Below are positions 34,561 to 44,967 of a stretch of 64,000 nt of DNA, piece after piece. Made by a program: the position numbers and the translations under genes. Source of the stretch: JAIQFF01 sp963788505 (GTDB lineage: Bacteria > Acidobacteriota > Terriglobia > Terriglobales > Acidobacteriaceae); assembly GCA_963788505.1 (NCBI GenBank), contig CAWBGY010000009.1, positions 1,137,358 to 1,201,357 of the forward strand, in the 5' to 3' direction. Every line of letters starts with the position of its first letter. Within the stretch, counting starts at the first letter, position 1. The notes beneath the pieces are model-generated. The model was not told the DNA's origin. It ran no database searches and saw nothing but the letters and a program-made list of their open reading frames with translations.

Positions 34561-35979
34561 CTACAATGCTGGTCGCGGCAAAATAACTTTCACCCTGCAG
34601 CCCCGCTCATCAGGCCGGCTCGTCAGTTCGAGAGAACCACCATGCGCTTCCGCAATCTGACGGGAAAGGACAAGTCCGATACCGCTGCCGGAGGGCTTGG
34701 TTGTGTAGAAGGGAACAAACGCGTTGCTGGGGTTCAGCAGGCCCGGGCCGTTGTCTTCAATGGTCAACTCCGCGGCTTTTTCGAGCAGTTTCCAGCTGAT
34801 GACCACGGTCGGCTGGAACTGGTTCTTCGGCGGGGAACCGGCTTCGTTTGGGCTTTTTGCAGCAGGCGGGCCTCCCAGCACGGCTTCCGTCGCGTTGCGC
34901 ACCAGATTAATGAGCATCTGCTCTAGTTGATCCGGATCAGCCATGACCGTCACCTCGGGTCCCGGAATCACCTTAACTTCGATTCGGGTTTCCAATCCAG
35001 CTACGCGCTTCACCAAGGGCGACAGGACTGATTTTTTGAGGATGGGCGGCGGCATTTGCGCCAGTTGCCGATAGGCTTGCAGGAAGCGGTTCAGCGACGC
35101 GGCCCGAGCTTCGATGATGCCCAGTCCGCGTTCGAAGTCCTGACGCTCTTCGGCGGCCAGCGTGGTTCCGGAAAGACGCGCCTGCAGGCTTCCTGCGATT
35201 GACTTAATTGGCGCCAACGAGTTATTCAGCTCATGACCCATCACACGAATTAGTCGTTGCCAGGCGAGCCGTTCTTCTTCGCGCAGGACGCGGCTCACGT
35301 CGGAGAGCACGACCAGGGTGTGCGGCACTCCTCGCTGCCGGAACGAGCTCCGCCGCACAAACCAGCGGGCGTCGCTGTTGAAGTGCAGAGGGACCACGGA
35401 CGCGTTCTCGGCGGAAAGACATGGTTTCAGGCCCAGTTCCGCGGCCGTCCGACCGAGAAGTCTCGGAGAAGCCTGGTGCAGGAGCCTTTCGCCGGCGGTA
35501 TTTACCAGCCGCAGCGCTTCGCCGGGATCGAAGGCAAAGAGCGGAATGTCTACCTCTTCGACGACTCGCTGCAGCAGGGCAGTGGCTTCAATCGCTCCGA
35601 TGCGATGCTCCGCCAGCAGGTCGGCGAGCATGTTGACTTCAAGGGACAGCTCTCCCAGAGCGTCCTCGGGAACCGCCATGCGCGCGCGAAAGGAATAGTC
35701 TTCTTCCCGCAGAGCGCCGACCACATTGGCCAAGGTCTGCAGGGGACGAATAATCTGATCGTGAAGAGCGGCAACAATCAATGCACAGATGACGAGCTCG
35801 ACGAAAAGGAGGGCCAGCTTTGACTCGAGGGTCCAGTCCTGCAGCCAGATCAGTACGCCGCTGGTCACGAGTCCGGGAACGGCCAGCCACAACGAGGAAC
35901 GAATAATCCGGCGCTCAAAAGGGGCTCGGCGCGATTTCCTGCGTTTGAGCGCTTCCGCCTGGCGCGGGCTAAAGCCCAT
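34561..35979 (-). CDS. NtrY-like sensor histidine kinase
   Basis: A 472-residue membrane kinase predicted to act on the NtrC-type regulator it overlaps by 11 bp. Two membrane segments (about 29-46 and 54-72) lie close together with almost no periplasmic loop. They are followed by a HAMP-like region (PLQTLANVVGALREEDYSFRA), a PAS-like domain (about 140-235), the HisKA box VMGHELNNSLAPIKSIAG and an HATPase domain (NLVRNATEAVL, DNGPGL, GSGIGLVLSRQI). The lack of a periplasmic domain suggests it senses a membrane or intracellular signal, possibly the state of the exporter. Confidence 0.9.
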   Translation of the reverse strand: MGFSPRQAEALKRRKSRRAPFERRIIRSSLWLAVPGLVTSGVLIWLQDWTLESKLALLFVELVICALIVAALHDQIIRPLQTLANVVGALREEDYSFRARMAVPEDALGELSLEVNMLADLLAEHRIGAIEATALLQRVVEEVDIPLFAFDPGEALRLVNTAGERLLHQASPRLLGRTAAELGLKPCLSAENASVVPLHFNSDARWFVRRSSFRQRGVPHTLVVLSDVSRVLREEERLAWQRLIRVMGHELNNSLAPIKSIAGSLQARLSGTTLAAEERQDFERGLGIIEARAASLNRFLQAYRQLAQMPPPILKKSVLSPLVKRVAGLETRIEVKVIPGPEVTVMADPDQLEQMLINLVRNATEAVLGGPPAAKSPNEAGSPPKNQFQPTVVISWKLLEKAAELTIEDNGPGLLNPSNAFVPFYTTKPSGSGIGLVLSRQIAEAHGGSLELTSRPDERGCRVKVILPRPAL

Positions 35980-37384
35980 ACTTTTCCATTCGACGGTACA
36001 GCGCGCCGCGGCTCAGGCCCAGCGCTTCGGCAGCCTGGCTTACATTGCCCTGGAAGCGCTGCAGGGCCTTCCGGATGAGAATTGTCTCCACCGATTCGAG
36101 GCTTAGTTCCTCCAGGTTCTGCGCCTGCGACCGCTGCAGTCCCAATCCGAGGTCGCCAGGCTGGATTTGCTCGCTGCGGCACATGAGGACAGCCCGCTCC
36201 AGCGTGTGCTCCAACTCGCGAACGTTGCCCGGCCAGGAGTATTGCATCAGGGATTGCAGTGCCGACGGATCGAGCCCTCGTATCGCGCGACGGTAGCGGG
36301 AGGCGTAATGCGACAGGAAGTGCAGGGCAAGAACCGGAATATCCTCGCGACGTTCGCGCAGAGCCGGCAAGTGGATCTCAACCGTATTGAGACGGAAGAG
36401 CAAGTCCTCACGGAACTGGCCGGCCTGACACGCGGCCTGAAGATCGGAATTCGTGGCGGAGACGAGGCGCACATCAATCCGCTTGGAGCGTGACGATCCC
36501 ACACGCTCGATTTCGCCCGATTCCAGCACGCGCAGTAGCTTGGATTGCTGGCGCATGGGCACGTTGCCAATCTCATCGAGGAAAAGCGTGCCGCCATCCG
36601 CCAGCTCGAAACGGCCGATGCGGTCCGTGCGGGCATCGGTGAACGCGCCCTTCACGTGGCCGAAGAGTTCACTCTCAAAAACGCCTTCGGCCAGGCCGCC
36701 GGTATTCACGGCGACCATCTGACGCGAAGCCCGCAGCGACAGGACATGAATCGTCCGAGCCACTATTTCCTTGCCCGTCCCATGCTCGCCGGTGATCAGA
36801 ACATTGGCGTCGGACGGAGAGAAGCGAGTGATGGCTTCGAGCACCGGCACCATCGACGGCGCGGTGGCAATGAACTCGGGCCGGCCTTCAACACGCAGCA
36901 GTCGATTTTCCGCGGCCAGCCGTTCCGCCCGTTGCAACGCGCGATGAAGTTCGACCTGGGTCCGCAGGATAGCGAGCAGGCGCTCGTTCTCCCAGGGCTT
37001 TTGAACAAAGTCCCGCGCCCCCCGGCGCATCGCTTCAACCGCCAGGTCCACATTGCCCCATGCGGTCATGACAATCACCGGGAGCGTGCTGTCCATGGCG
37101 ACGATATCTGAAAGCAGATCCAGGCCTTCCCCGCCGGAGGTGGTGTCGCGCGTGTAATTCAGATCGATCAGCACCGCGTCGTAGGAAGAACTGGCGAGGG
37201 CCTCGCGCGCGAGTTCGGGAGATCGGACGCCGTCAACCGCGTAGCCCTGCGGCTTTAGCAGGAGCTCAATGGCTTCGAGGATGTGTTGCTGATCGTCGGC
37301 CGCTAGAATGCGAGGAATTTTGGATGCGCTTTGCGCCAACCCGGCGGAAAGCCCAATCTCCCCGGTCTTGGTTGAGCTTGGCAT
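35969..37384 (-). CDS. NtrC-family sigma-54 activator, response regulator
   Basis: A 471-residue enhancer-binding protein. The receiver domain (about 24-150) has DD at the start and the phospho-site in DAVLIDLNY. The AAA+ domain has Walker A GEHGTGKEIVA, the sigma-54 contact loop GAFTDA (GAFTGA in most relatives), Walker B GGTLFLDEIGN and RFREDLLFRLN-type residues (QFREDLLFRLN). A Fis-type helix-turn-helix closes it (NVSQAAEALGLSRGALYRRMEK). It lies three bases from the TolC gene and overlaps the kinase gene. It is the natural candidate to bind the paired palindromes and fire the sigma-54-like promoters at 54432, 60831 and 63546. Confidence 0.93.
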   Translation of the reverse strand: MPSSTKTGEIGLSAGLAQSASKIPRILAADDQQHILEAIELLLKPQGYAVDGVRSPELAREALASSSYDAVLIDLNYTRDTTSGGEGLDLLSDIVAMDSTLPVIVMTAWGNVDLAVEAMRRGARDFVQKPWENERLLAILRTQVELHRALQRAERLAAENRLLRVEGRPEFIATAPSMVPVLEAITRFSPSDANVLITGEHGTGKEIVARTIHVLSLRASRQMVAVNTGGLAEGVFESELFGHVKGAFTDARTDRIGRFELADGGTLFLDEIGNVPMRQQSKLLRVLESGEIERVGSSRSKRIDVRLVSATNSDLQAACQAGQFREDLLFRLNTVEIHLPALRERREDIPVLALHFLSHYASRYRRAIRGLDPSALQSLMQYSWPGNVRELEHTLERAVLMCRSEQIQPGDLGLGLQRSQAQNLEELSLESVETILIRKALQRFQGNVSQAAEALGLSRGALYRRMEKYGL

Positions 37385-37387
37385 GTG

Positions 37388-39292
37388 CTAAGGGCTTGGA
37401 TTGGAGATGGTGCCGTTTACCGCGTCCTGCACCCGGATTCCATTATGTTCCAAAGTCGTGCCGGTTGCACGATCCAGCTCAACTTTCGCCTTTTCGTAGA
37501 TCGTCATGGCGGTGACCATGTCCAGTTCGGCGATGGAGAGGTCACGCTGGGCGGTCATGGTCTGAAAAGTCGATCCCGCCCCGAGCGTCTGTTCCTTCTG
37601 CATGATCTCGAACGTGCGCTGGGCCAGGTCCCGCGCCTTTCGCGCCGCTCCGACCCGCGCCCCGCTCTGCTCCAGCGCATATTGCGCGTTCCGTACTTCG
37701 ATGCGGATTTGCTTTCTCAACTGTTCCCGGCGCAACTCGGCTTGCCGATATTCCAGCTCGGAGCGGTACTGATCTGCCTTGGCCACACGGTTTCGCAAGG
37801 GGATGTTGAGATTCAGTCCGATGTAATAGTCAGGCGAGGAATTGTTGAAAGCATTCTGCAGGGCCCCCGAGTAGTCCGTAGGCACGTTCGAAGAATTCGG
37901 AGTGGGAAGGTTGTAGATCGGATTCAGAGGCCCGGCCAGACCCGATCCTCCATAGAAGCCGACCAGGGACAGCGACGGCAACAGCGCGTTGCGCGCCGCC
38001 TTCCCGCTGATTTGCCGGTTTATCAGGTCAACATCAGACTCGGCCAGTTCAGGACGCCCCCGCAATGCCTGGGCGATCAGGTCCTGGACCGTTTCCGTGG
38101 CCTGCGTTTCGACCGTCTCGAAGTGGTCGACAGGGACGACCGGCACGGATTCAAGCACCGGGTCATCGAGACTCCTGGTGAGTGCGTTCTTGATGAGCAA
38201 CTCCTGAAGTTGCAGGCTGGTGCGCGCCACGGTCAGATCCTGATCGCGCTTCGATACTTCAGCCTCGGCGCGCATCACGTCCATGGCAGGAACACTCTCA
38301 AGGTGGAGTTGCTTCCTGGCATTGTCCAGTGACTGCTGGGCAAACTCCAGTGACTGCTCGTTGACCCGCGCCTGCTCATAGGCGTTGACCAGGTCCCAAT
38401 AGATATTCTTGATCTGGGTGATGGTCGCGGTCACCTGATCTTTAAACGCGATGTCAGAGATTTTCTTGTTGTTCTTGGCAATGGTCAGATAGCGCAGGTT
38501 GGGCCCAAAGCCAAATCCCGCCAGCAGCTGCTGCTGAAAGGAGAAACGGTACATCGAATTCAGCACAGGTGACAGATTGAAGAACGGGCTGTTGGTGGTC
38601 TGGCGGCTGTTGTTGAATTCCACGGTAAAACTGGTGCCCGTCGGAAAAGACTGCGAATAAGTAACGCTGGCCTGTCCGGTGTTCGATTGCAGCGACGGCA
38701 CACCGTAAATCTGCTGATTGGCCAGAGGGGTGGTTTGGTGCTCAGCGCCTATCGAAGCAACGATCGAAGGATCATACGAAGAAACTGCAGTGCCCGCGCC
38801 CAAAGTAGACTGCACCAATCCGGACGCGCCCGCGCCCGCTCCGCCCGCGCCGCCGGTGGTGCCACCGGCGCCCGCTCCGGGAGCTCCGGTGCCGAAGCCG
38901 CCAACTCCGCCGCCAGGTGTCCCCTGCACGACGCCGGCATTCACGCCGCGAAAAATCCCGCCGGCGCGAGTGCGTAATATATCCATGTTGGCGATGGGCA
39001 GATTGTAGCGGGCGATGGCCAGGTCCAGATTGTTTTCGAGTGCCAGCCGGATCGCATCCTTGAGGGACAAGTACAGCTTGCCATCGCGGATCAACTGATC
39101 GAGCAGCGGAGAATTCGTAAGGTCCGGGCCAGGAACATGGTCCGCCGAATATGCACTAAGAGGATTGTGCGATGCAGGCATGTCAGAGCGAACCGACACG
39201 CTTGTCTGTGCCGAAGCCGTCGCGGTCACAGCGACCAGCAACCATGCCCCACAGCGCGCCAGAAAGTTGGGCCGGCGAGCGATCTCCTTCAT
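37388..39292 (-). CDS. TolC-family outer membrane efflux protein
   Basis: A 634-residue exported channel protein with a signal peptide (about 1-28). The repeated TolC helical segments are visible (LALENNLDLAIARYN near residue 63-77; NAYEQARVNEQSLEFAQQSL; RNRVAKADQYRSELEYRQAEL). It is longer than usual (~450-500) because of a Gly/Ala-rich insertion of about 55 residues (around 112-165). It should complete the tripartite exporter with the adaptor and MacB-type components. Its start overlaps the ATPase stop by four bases. Confidence 0.9.
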   Translation of the reverse strand: MKEIARRPNFLARCGAWLLVAVTATASAQTSVSVRSDMPASHNPLSAYSADHVPGPDLTNSPLLDQLIRDGKLYLSLKDAIRLALENNLDLAIARYNLPIANMDILRTRAGGIFRGVNAGVVQGTPGGGVGGFGTGAPGAGAGGTTGGAGGAGAGASGLVQSTLGAGTAVSSYDPSIVASIGAEHQTTPLANQQIYGVPSLQSNTGQASVTYSQSFPTGTSFTVEFNNSRQTTNSPFFNLSPVLNSMYRFSFQQQLLAGFGFGPNLRYLTIAKNNKKISDIAFKDQVTATITQIKNIYWDLVNAYEQARVNEQSLEFAQQSLDNARKQLHLESVPAMDVMRAEAEVSKRDQDLTVARTSLQLQELLIKNALTRSLDDPVLESVPVVPVDHFETVETQATETVQDLIAQALRGRPELAESDVDLINRQISGKAARNALLPSLSLVGFYGGSGLAGPLNPIYNLPTPNSSNVPTDYSGALQNAFNNSSPDYYIGLNLNIPLRNRVAKADQYRSELEYRQAELRREQLRKQIRIEVRNAQYALEQSGARVGAARKARDLAQRTFEIMQKEQTLGAGSTFQTMTAQRDLSIAELDMVTAMTIYEKAKVELDRATGTTLEHNGIRVQDAVNGTISNPSP

Positions 39293-39996
39293 TGCTTCAC
39301 CACCTCGTAGGGCTGCAAATCCGGGTTGGCCGTGTCGCCCACCATCCAGCCATCGCGCAACTGAATGGTGCGTGAGCCGTAGGCCGCATTTGCTTCTGAG
39401 TGCGTCACCTGAACGATGGTCGTTCCCTTTTGGTTGAGCTCGCGAAAGAGTTCCATAATTTCCTTGGCCTGCGAGGAGTGCAAGTTTCCCGTGGGCTCGT
39501 CGGCCAGCAGGAGCGCGGGCTTATGGATGACTGCGCGGGCCACGCCTACGAGCTGCTGCTGCCCTCCGGAAAGTTGGCTGGGAAACAAATCCTTCTTGGC
39601 GACGATCTGAAACCGGTCCAGTGTGTCAGCCACCAGACTCTGCCGCTGCCCGCTCGGGACATCTTTATAAGAAAGAGGAAGGTCGATGTTCTCGCGCACG
39701 GTCAGGTCGTCGAGCAGGTGGTAGCTCTGGAAGACCATGCCGATATTGCGCTTGGCCAGCTCGCCACGCTGTTTGCGTTTCATCTCATGAACAGCCTGCT
39801 CGCGAAACCAGTACTCGCCGAGCCACTGATCGTCGAGCAGCGCAAGCACATTTAGCAGAGAAGACTTCCCGGCTCCGGACGGCCCCATGAAAGTGACAAA
39901 CTCGCCCTGGCGAATCTCCAGATTGATGCGGCGCAGGACCCAGGTTTGTCCCGCTGCGGTTTTGTAGCTGCGTTCGACATTTTTAAGTTGGATCAT
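39289..39996 (-). CDS. ABC transporter ATP-binding protein, MacB/LolD type (ATPase 2)
   Basis: A 235-residue nucleotide-binding subunit. Walker A GPSGAGKSSLLN, Q-loop VFQSYHLLDDLTV, signature LSGGQQQLVGVARA (LSGGQ), Walker B ALLLADEPTGNL and the H-loop VTHSE are all present. It belongs to the LolD/MacB subfamily, which drives FtsX-type permeases by mechanotransmission rather than classical transport. Among the minus-strand genes it lies directly after a permease gene and before tolC. Confidence 0.95.
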   Translation of the reverse strand: MIQLKNVERSYKTAAGQTWVLRRINLEIRQGEFVTFMGPSGAGKSSLLNVLALLDDQWLGEYWFREQAVHEMKRKQRGELAKRNIGMVFQSYHLLDDLTVRENIDLPLSYKDVPSGQRQSLVADTLDRFQIVAKKDLFPSQLSGGQQQLVGVARAVIHKPALLLADEPTGNLHSSQAKEIMELFRELNQKGTTIVQVTHSEANAAYGSRTIQLRDGWMVGDTANPDLQPYEVVKQ

Positions 39997-40032
39997 CTTT
40001 CTCCTAGCCAGTCCTCTAATCGACCGGACATA

Positions 40033-42471
40033 TCATTCGGACCGCAATGCGGACATTGGGTCTATCTTCGTCGCGCGACGTGCGGGGACCCAGCAGGCGA
40101 TTGCTGCAGCAAACGACACGATGCTGACCGAAACTAAGATCTGCAACCAGTGCGCGGATCCAAGCCCCACTACCACCCGCCGTAGCACACTCATCAGTCC
40201 CATGGTCGCTGCCGATCCGAGGGTAAGGCCCGCCGCCACGGCTAGGAAGCCCTGACGAAATACCAGGAATTGAACGTGGTTGCGAGTTGCGCCTAGCGCC
40301 ATCCGAACACCGATCTCCTGTGTTCTGCGCGAGGTGGTGTACGAGACAACTCCGTAGACACCGGCGGCAGACATAACCAGCGCGAGTAACGCTGTGACAG
40401 CAAGCAGACTCGCGATAAAGCGGCGGTCCGCAAGCGAATCCGCGATGAGCGACCGCATGGACACGCTAAGAAAAACTGGCTGTTTGGGATCGACCCCTGC
40501 AATGGCAATGCGGACGGCTTTCTCCAAACTATCGGCGGGCTGCGCCGTCCTTACGACGAGGAATTGAGCGTGCTCCATGGCTCCCGCTGCCAGATAAAGG
40601 CTAAATGGCCTGTGCTCGTCGATCGCCGCATGGCGGACACTCGTGACGACGCCCACCACTCGCTTCCAGTTGCGCGGATTTTCCGGTGTGCAGTAAATGC
40701 AAATTTGCTTGCCAATGGCGCTAGTCCCCGGCCAAAACTTTGCGGCGGCGATATCATTCATGAGGACGGTATCGCTCGACGTTTTCATGTCGTCTTCGCG
40801 CAACCAGCGGCCTTCGATCAGGCGGACTCCCAGCGTTTGCAGATAGCCGGCGCTGACGATGTCGACTTCGGCGAGCACTTGCGTGTTTGGCTGCATGACT
40901 TGCGTTGTCGTGCTGGCAATCAGTCCACCAGAATTCTCCCCACTGAAAGGCAAGGCGTCGACCGTGCCAACGCTCTCGACCCCGGGCAGGGCACGAACGG
41001 CATCTACAAATCGCCGATAAATCAACCCTCGTTGTTCGGGTGTTCGATACCGGTCGGAGGAAGGCAGTACCACCGAAGCCAGAAGATGGTCTGCCTGGAA
41101 ACCAGGATCCGTGCGAAGCAACTCGATGAAGCGTCCCATGAACTGCCCGCCAACGACTACCAGGGCCACGGTGATTGCCACCTCCGCAATGACCAGTGAG
41201 CCGAGAATTCGGTCGCGCCTTCCAGTTACCATGCTGCGTGTGCCGAAATCGCCGTTGGCGGATGCACGCGTTAATCCAGCACGCAGCGCGGGCACCATCC
41301 CGAACAAGAGTCCGTTGAAGATAGCCACGGCAAGAGCAAAACCCAGTACTGACCAATCCGCCCGCGCTGCCGCAAGCCTGGGAATGCTCACGGGAGCGAT
41401 GGCTGGCAAGACTTTCCAAGCTGCCGCCGTAAGAACATAGCCGCCGAGACCGCCCAGCAGCGCCAACACACAGCTTTCAGTAAGGAATTGCCCGACAATA
41501 CGTCCGCGCCCCGCGCCCACGGCAAATCGGATGGAGATTTCACGTTGGCGGACAAGGCCGCGAGCCAGCAGCAAATTAGCGACGTTCGCGCATCCGATCA
41601 GGAGAAATAGCGAGGCGGCGGCCATGAGCAACCAAAGTGACTTTCTTGCACTCCCAACCGCTCGATCCAACAATAAACCCACGCGCAGGTTGTGATCACG
41701 ATTCGTGGCGGGAAATTCGCGGCTTAGAGCAGCGCTGATCGAAACGAAGTCTTGCTGGGCATTCGACACAGAGACACCATGACGCAGCCTGGCTACCACT
41801 CCCAGCGCGCCGGCGGTAGCGCGGGGGTTCTCTTGCAGAGGTGCCCAAAATTCCACATACGGAGAAGGCGTGTGCGCCGCGGCCCTGCGCAGCGGGAAGT
41901 TGAATCCGGGCGGCATGACTCCGATGACAAGGCAGTCATGGCCATCGATATTGACGCTGCGACCGACGATATTTTGGTCGGCATTGAACCGGCGGACCCA
42001 CAGCCCATAACTCAAGATCATTTCATTCGCATTTCCGGGGTGGTCTTCTTCAGGAAGAATGTTGCGTCCCAGCATTGGGGTGACACCCAAGGTTGGAAAT
42101 AGGCTCGCCGAGACGCGCAGACCATACAGAGCTTCGGGAGCAGTCGAACCATCCCCCGCGAGATCAAAAATTGCGTTGCTGTATATGCCGACGGACTGGA
42201 GAGTGCGAGTTCGCCGGATAATCTCCTGCGCATCATTCCAAAAGGCCCAATCCGTCTGCGATGGCTCGAATTTGCCAAACTCGGTCCTGATTTGCACGAG
42301 TTCTTCGGGATGCGCGTACGGCGGCAGATCGATAAGAACGGATCTGATTGCCGCGAATACTACACTGGTTGCACCAACGCTAAGCGCAATCGATAAGACG
42401 GCGATCGCAGTGGTCGAGACGTTCCGCCGAAGCAGACGACAGGCAAACCGAAGATCGTGAAGGACCAACAT
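40033..42471 (-). CDS. ADOP-type permease 8 (MacB/FtsX duplicated permease)
   Basis: 812 residues. The ADOP layout is seen: an N-terminal membrane helix (about 17-40), a large MacB_PCD periplasmic domain, FtsX block 1 (three helices, about 270-400), a second helix and periplasmic domain, then FtsX block 2 ending ARRATKIDPMSALRSE. Its N-terminus (MLVLHDLRFACRLLRRNVSTT) is the most divergent of the set, lacking the usual KxPGFT. It is adjacent to ATPase 2, its likeliest energy source. A 55-bp gap separates it from permease 7. Confidence 0.9.
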   Translation of the reverse strand: MLVLHDLRFACRLLRRNVSTTAIAVLSIALSVGATSVVFAAIRSVLIDLPPYAHPEELVQIRTEFGKFEPSQTDWAFWNDAQEIIRRTRTLQSVGIYSNAIFDLAGDGSTAPEALYGLRVSASLFPTLGVTPMLGRNILPEEDHPGNANEMILSYGLWVRRFNADQNIVGRSVNIDGHDCLVIGVMPPGFNFPLRRAAAHTPSPYVEFWAPLQENPRATAGALGVVARLRHGVSVSNAQQDFVSISAALSREFPATNRDHNLRVGLLLDRAVGSARKSLWLLMAAASLFLLIGCANVANLLLARGLVRQREISIRFAVGAGRGRIVGQFLTESCVLALLGGLGGYVLTAAAWKVLPAIAPVSIPRLAAARADWSVLGFALAVAIFNGLLFGMVPALRAGLTRASANGDFGTRSMVTGRRDRILGSLVIAEVAITVALVVVGGQFMGRFIELLRTDPGFQADHLLASVVLPSSDRYRTPEQRGLIYRRFVDAVRALPGVESVGTVDALPFSGENSGGLIASTTTQVMQPNTQVLAEVDIVSAGYLQTLGVRLIEGRWLREDDMKTSSDTVLMNDIAAAKFWPGTSAIGKQICIYCTPENPRNWKRVVGVVTSVRHAAIDEHRPFSLYLAAGAMEHAQFLVVRTAQPADSLEKAVRIAIAGVDPKQPVFLSVSMRSLIADSLADRRFIASLLAVTALLALVMSAAGVYGVVSYTTSRRTQEIGVRMALGATRNHVQFLVFRQGFLAVAAGLTLGSAATMGLMSVLRRVVVGLGSAHWLQILVSVSIVSFAAAIACWVPARRATKIDPMSALRSE

Positions 42472-42526
42472 TTATCGCTTTCTAGAGCCGAGTGCCCTGC
42501 ATGCCCTCATTCATTATGGTTCTCTC

Positions 42527-44957
42527 TCACTCGTATCTCAGCGCCACCATAGGATCGACATTCATGGCCCAACGCGCTGGGATGTAGGCCGCCAATGCTG
42601 CCACCAAAGCCAGCAGGAACGTGAGCAGAGCGAATGTCACAATGTCGATCTGAACCACGCCAAAAAGCGCGCTCGAGAGAGCGCGGGTCAGCAGCAACGC
42701 GAGTACGAATCCAATGCCCAGCCCGATCGTTGCCATTCTCAGCGCTCCTCCAACCACCAGCCTGAGGACGTCGGAACGGCGGGCGCCCAGCGCTACGCGC
42801 ACTCCGATTTCATGGGTGCGTTGCGTGACGGAATAGGCCATCACGGCGAAGATCCCGGCCGCGGCCAGAGTGAGCGCGCAGGCAGCGAAGATCAGCATCA
42901 TGTTGGCGGACGACTGGATGCCGCTGAGGTTGTCCGAAACAACCTGCTCCAGGCTGCGCACGTCATACGGAGGCTGGTCCGCATCCACATCGCGCAATTG
43001 CTTGCTGACCGGGCCGGCCAGTGTCAGAGGATCTCCCGCCGTGCGCACCACGATGGCCGAAGCATTTTGAGGTTGCTGCGCAAACGGCACGTACGCGGTC
43101 GGAGCGGGGTCGCGATCCAGCGGGATCCGGCTTCACATCACCGACGACTCCGACAATCGTACGTAAGGGTAGACCGGAATCCGGCCGTCCCATCTGGATA
43201 TGCTTGCCCAACGGATTCTGGTCGGGCCAGGTTTGCCGGGCCATGTCTTCACTGATGACCGCGACTGGAGGCGCCTCGGGCCCGTCCTGATCGGAAAGCA
43301 AGCGCCCCTGGCGCAGCGGAACCCGCAGCGCCGAGAAGAAGCCCGGGCTCACGACTTGCGAAATGACGGACGCCCGGTCTCCGGGAGTTGCTGGAGGCTT
43401 GCCCTCCGCCGTAAATTCCGTCCAGTTCCACGTCCAGCCTGAAGGCAGACTGGTGACAGCCGCCGCGGATTCGACACCGGGCAGGGCCTGAATATTTCGC
43501 AAGACCGGTTCGTAGTAGCCGCGAATCCGGCCCTGGTTGCCGTACTTCGCGTCCGGTAACACGACATGAAAGGTAAGGACGTGGTCGCGATCAAAGCCCA
43601 TATTGTTAGTGGTGAGAGTGCGGAATCCCTTCACCATCAAACCGGCGCCCACCAGCAGAACCAGAGAAAGAGCAATCTCCGAGATCACCAGCAGGGTGCG
43701 AAGTCGCTGCCCGCCGGAACTGGCGCTGCTGCCACGCACGCCCTCTTTCAAGGTGTCATTCACATTAGGGCGTGAAAAATGCCAGGCCGGCGCCAGCCCT
43801 GCGATGATGCCGGTAACAACGGCCAGCAGCAGAGTGAACCAGAACACTCGCAAGTCAATGTGCAAGTTCTTCAGCCCCGCAACGTGCTCGACGATAAAAG
43901 GGGGAAGGCTGCGGCGTAAAAGGTTGATACCCCACGCCGACAAGAGGAGTGCCCCTGCGCTTCCGAGTAGCGCGAGTAAGACGCTCTCCACCAGCAACTG
44001 CCGTCCTACCTGCCAACGGCTGGCCCCGAGGGCAGCCCGTAGCGCGATCTCCTTTTGACGCCCGGAAGCGCGGGCCAATTGGAGGTTTGCGACATTGGCA
44101 CAGGCCAGCAGGAGAACAAAGGCCGCCGCGCCCATCAGCATCATAAGAAACTGTTGCGAACCGAAGGTAAGATCATCGACCGTATTCTTGACATTGATTC
44201 CGTGGCCGGCGTTGGTCTTGGGATACTGCTGCCCCAGGTGGGTGGCAATCGTCTCCAGCTTCGCCTGCGCCTGAGAGATGGAAACGCCATCCTTGAGCCG
44301 CCCAAACACGGTCAAAGAGTGGTTCTCGCGGTCTTCGTTCGCGGGACCGGTCAGGTCGAGTGGAGTCCACACTTTTGATCCGGTGGGGAAATCAAAATCC
44401 GGAGAGGCAATGCCGATCACGGTGAACTTCTGACCGTTCAGGAGCAATGGCCTGCCGACCAGTCCAGGATCGCCGCCCAGATGCTGTTGCCAGAATCCGT
44501 GGCTGATAACCACCACGGGAACGACGCCATTCTGGAAATCTGCAGTCCCGATATTGCGACCCAGCTGCGCGGACATGCCAAGCAAAGGAAAAAAATCGGC
44601 CGTCACCTGCGAACCTTCGACATGCTCGGCCACGTTGCCGCCAGTCAAATTCGCGTCCCAGCCTCGGACAGCCGCCAGTTGACTGAATTGCGTACTTTGC
44701 TCAGCCCAATCGCGGAAGTTCGCGGGAGCCGGGCTCAGGTGGGTGGCATTCTGCTTGGGCGCGGTCTCCCAGACGGTGACGATGCGATCCAAGTGCGGGA
44801 AGGGAAAGGGCTGCAGCAGCATGGCATTGATGGAATTGAAAATGGTTGTATTCGCACCGATGCCCAACGCGAGAGTGATCACCGCAACGGCGGTGAAGCC
44901 GGGACGCTTCCACAACATGCGCAGCCCGTAACGAACATCCTGCAGCAGACCAGTCAT
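42527..44957 (-). CDS. ADOP-type permease 7, frameshifted
   Basis: Two overlapping frames (664 and 187 residues) join into a normal permease of about 809 residues. The first runs through the first FtsX block into the second periplasmic domain, reading GVVGDVKPDP and then out-of-frame sequence. The second frame resumes with LDRDPAPTAYVPFAQQP and ends VDPMVALRYE. Removing one base from the CCC/GGG run at 43122-43124 restores the frame. Its ribosome site overlaps the stop of permease 6 (TGAGGA), suggesting coupled translation. If the shift is real, the second half is lost. Confidence 0.8.
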
Positions 44958-44967
44958 TGTGTATTCC

